6,270 bases of DNA from Pseudomonas sp. (GTDB lineage Bacteria; Pseudomonadota; Gammaproteobacteria; Pseudomonadales; Pseudomonadaceae). The position numbers and the translations under genes were made by a program. This document shows positions 5,523 to 6,270 of this stretch, one piece after another; positions within the stretch are counted from its first letter, which is position 1, and each line of letters begins with the position of its first letter. The stretch lies in the NCBI GenBank assembly GCA_029240955.1, contig JARDZH010000137.1, forward strand, positions 1 through 6,270, given 5' to 3'. The notes beneath the pieces were generated by a model that saw only the letters and a program-made list of their open reading frames with translations, did no database searches and was not told the DNA's origin.

Positions 5523-6269
5523 TTAACGCATCACGAAAGGGTCGGGCATCGGTTCTTGCGACAGATTGATCCATACCGTTTTCAGCTCGGTATAGGCCAG
5601 CACCGAGTCGATGCCGCTTTCACGGCCGTAGCCGCTGTTCTTGAAACCGCCGATAGGCGCCATCGCCGATACGGCGCGGTAGGTGTTGACCCAGATGATG
5701 CCGGATCGAACGTCCCGGGCCAGCCGATGCGCGCGGCCCAGGTCGCGGGTCCAGATGCCGGCGGCGAGGCCGAACTGCGAGTCGTTGGCGATTTCCAGTG
5801 CTTCGGCCTCGTCCTTGAAACGGATCACCGAGGCGACCGGGCCGAACACTTCTTCCTGCATGATCTTCATCGAATTGCGATCGCACTCGAACAGCGTCGG
5901 CTCATAGAACCAGCCGTCGGTGCTCAGCGAAGGGCGCTTGCCACCGGTGCGCAGGCGCGCACCTTCAGCCACGGCATCGGCCACCAGACCTTCGACCACC
6001 GCCAGCTGCTGAGCCGTGGCCATCGGGCCCATTTCGCTGGTTTCGTCCTGCGGGTTGCCGATGCGAATGGAACGGGCACGCTCGACCAGACGCTCGACGA
6101 ACTCGTCGTAGACCTCGTCCTGAACCAGCAGCCGCGAACCGGACACGCAGCTCTGGCCCGATGCTGCGTAGATTCCGGCGATGGCGCCGTTGATCGCGCT
6201 GTCGAGGTCTGCATCGGCGAAGATGATGTTCGGCGACTTGCCGCCCAGCTCAAGCGACAGTTTGGCGAA
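5523..6269 (-). CDS. NAD(P)-dependent aldehyde dehydrogenase, N-terminus beyond right edge
   Basis: This is the C-terminal half (248 codons of a usual 480-500) of an ALDH-superfamily enzyme that oxidises an aldehyde to its acid with NAD(P)+. The frame is open to the right edge. It begins just before LELGGKSPNIIF, holding the general-base Glu (codon 6249-6251), and continues to GQSCVSGSR with the catalytic Cys (codon 6147-6149). Next come the cofactor motif EEVFGPVASVIRF, and near the C-terminus IWVNTYR, PIGGFKNSGYGRESG and YTELKTVWI. All expected catalytic residues in this part are present, so it should be active. The GTG at 6146 cannot be the true start because it lies after the active-site Cys. 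It is translated just ahead of the flavin reductase (14-nt gap). The natural substrate is unknown; an aldehyde released by a flavin-dependent oxygenation is a reasonable guess. Confidence 0.95.
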   Translation of the reverse strand, partial: FAKLSLELGGKSPNIIFADADLDSAINGAIAGIYAASGQSCVSGSRLLVQDEVYDEFVERLVERARSIRIGNPQDETSEMGPMATAQQLAVVEGLVADAVAEGARLRTGGKRPSLSTDGWFYEPTLFECDRNSMKIMQEEVFGPVASVIRFKDEAEALEIANDSQFGLAAGIWTRDLGRAHRLARDVRSGIIWVNTYRAVSAMAPIGGFKNSGYGRESGIDSVLAYTELKTVWINLSQEPMPDPFVMR

Positions 6270-6270
6270 G

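Noticed and set aside
1..6270. Mobile element, CRISPR, phage or defence system
   Set aside because: No transposase, integrase, direct repeats, spacer array, tRNA edge or composition break was seen; every gene fits ordinary metabolism, transport or regulation.

Overview
The window looks like chromosomal DNA from a GC-rich gammaproteobacterium, most likely a Pseudomonas. The grounds are codon use, the RibBX-type riboflavin gene, the Pot-type transporter, and the FCD-GntR and flavin-reductase families. I see no mobile element, CRISPR array, tRNA or rRNA. It reads as part of a catabolic gene cluster that carries its own flavin supply. Seven of the eight genes lie on the - strand, and both window edges cut through genes.

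Layout from right to left, the direction of most transcription: the C-terminal half of an NAD(P)-dependent aldehyde dehydrogenase (5523-6269, open at the right edge) is followed after 14 nt by an HpaC/RutF-type flavin reductase (5023-5508). A strong hairpin (4976-5001) lies just past the reductase. Next come an FCD-type GntR regulator (4076-4828) and, 1 nt after it, a zinc-ribbon Nudix hydrolase (3511-4074). A small DUF1330 gene (3178-3471, + strand) converges on the Nudix gene, with a hairpin between them, and diverges from a ribB/ribBX gene (1970-3079). A separate - strand unit then encodes a PotD-like periplasmic binding protein (651-1676) and a PotB-like permease (1-648, open at the left edge).

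Two points stand out. First, the ribBX/DUF1330 divergent region holds a perfect 12-bp palindrome, ATGGTATACCAT. The promoter of the transport unit carries a near copy: over a 17-bp core the two agree at 15 positions (TGGWATACCATAATAYG) and both overlap a CATAAT -10-like box. This fits the operator style of FCD-GntR regulators, so the local GntR protein probably co-controls import, DUF1330 and ribBX. Second, three genes concern flavin. RibBX makes a riboflavin precursor, and its GTP cyclohydrolase II-like half lacks the catalytic cysteines. The flavin reductase makes reduced flavin. The Nudix enzyme resembles plant FAD pyrophosphohydrolases, which turn FAD into FMN. With the aldehyde dehydrogenase and importer, this predicts uptake of a small (perhaps amine-like) substrate, oxidation by a two-component FMNH2-dependent monooxygenase encoded outside the window, and aldehyde oxidation. 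Substrate and monooxygenase cannot be identified from this window.
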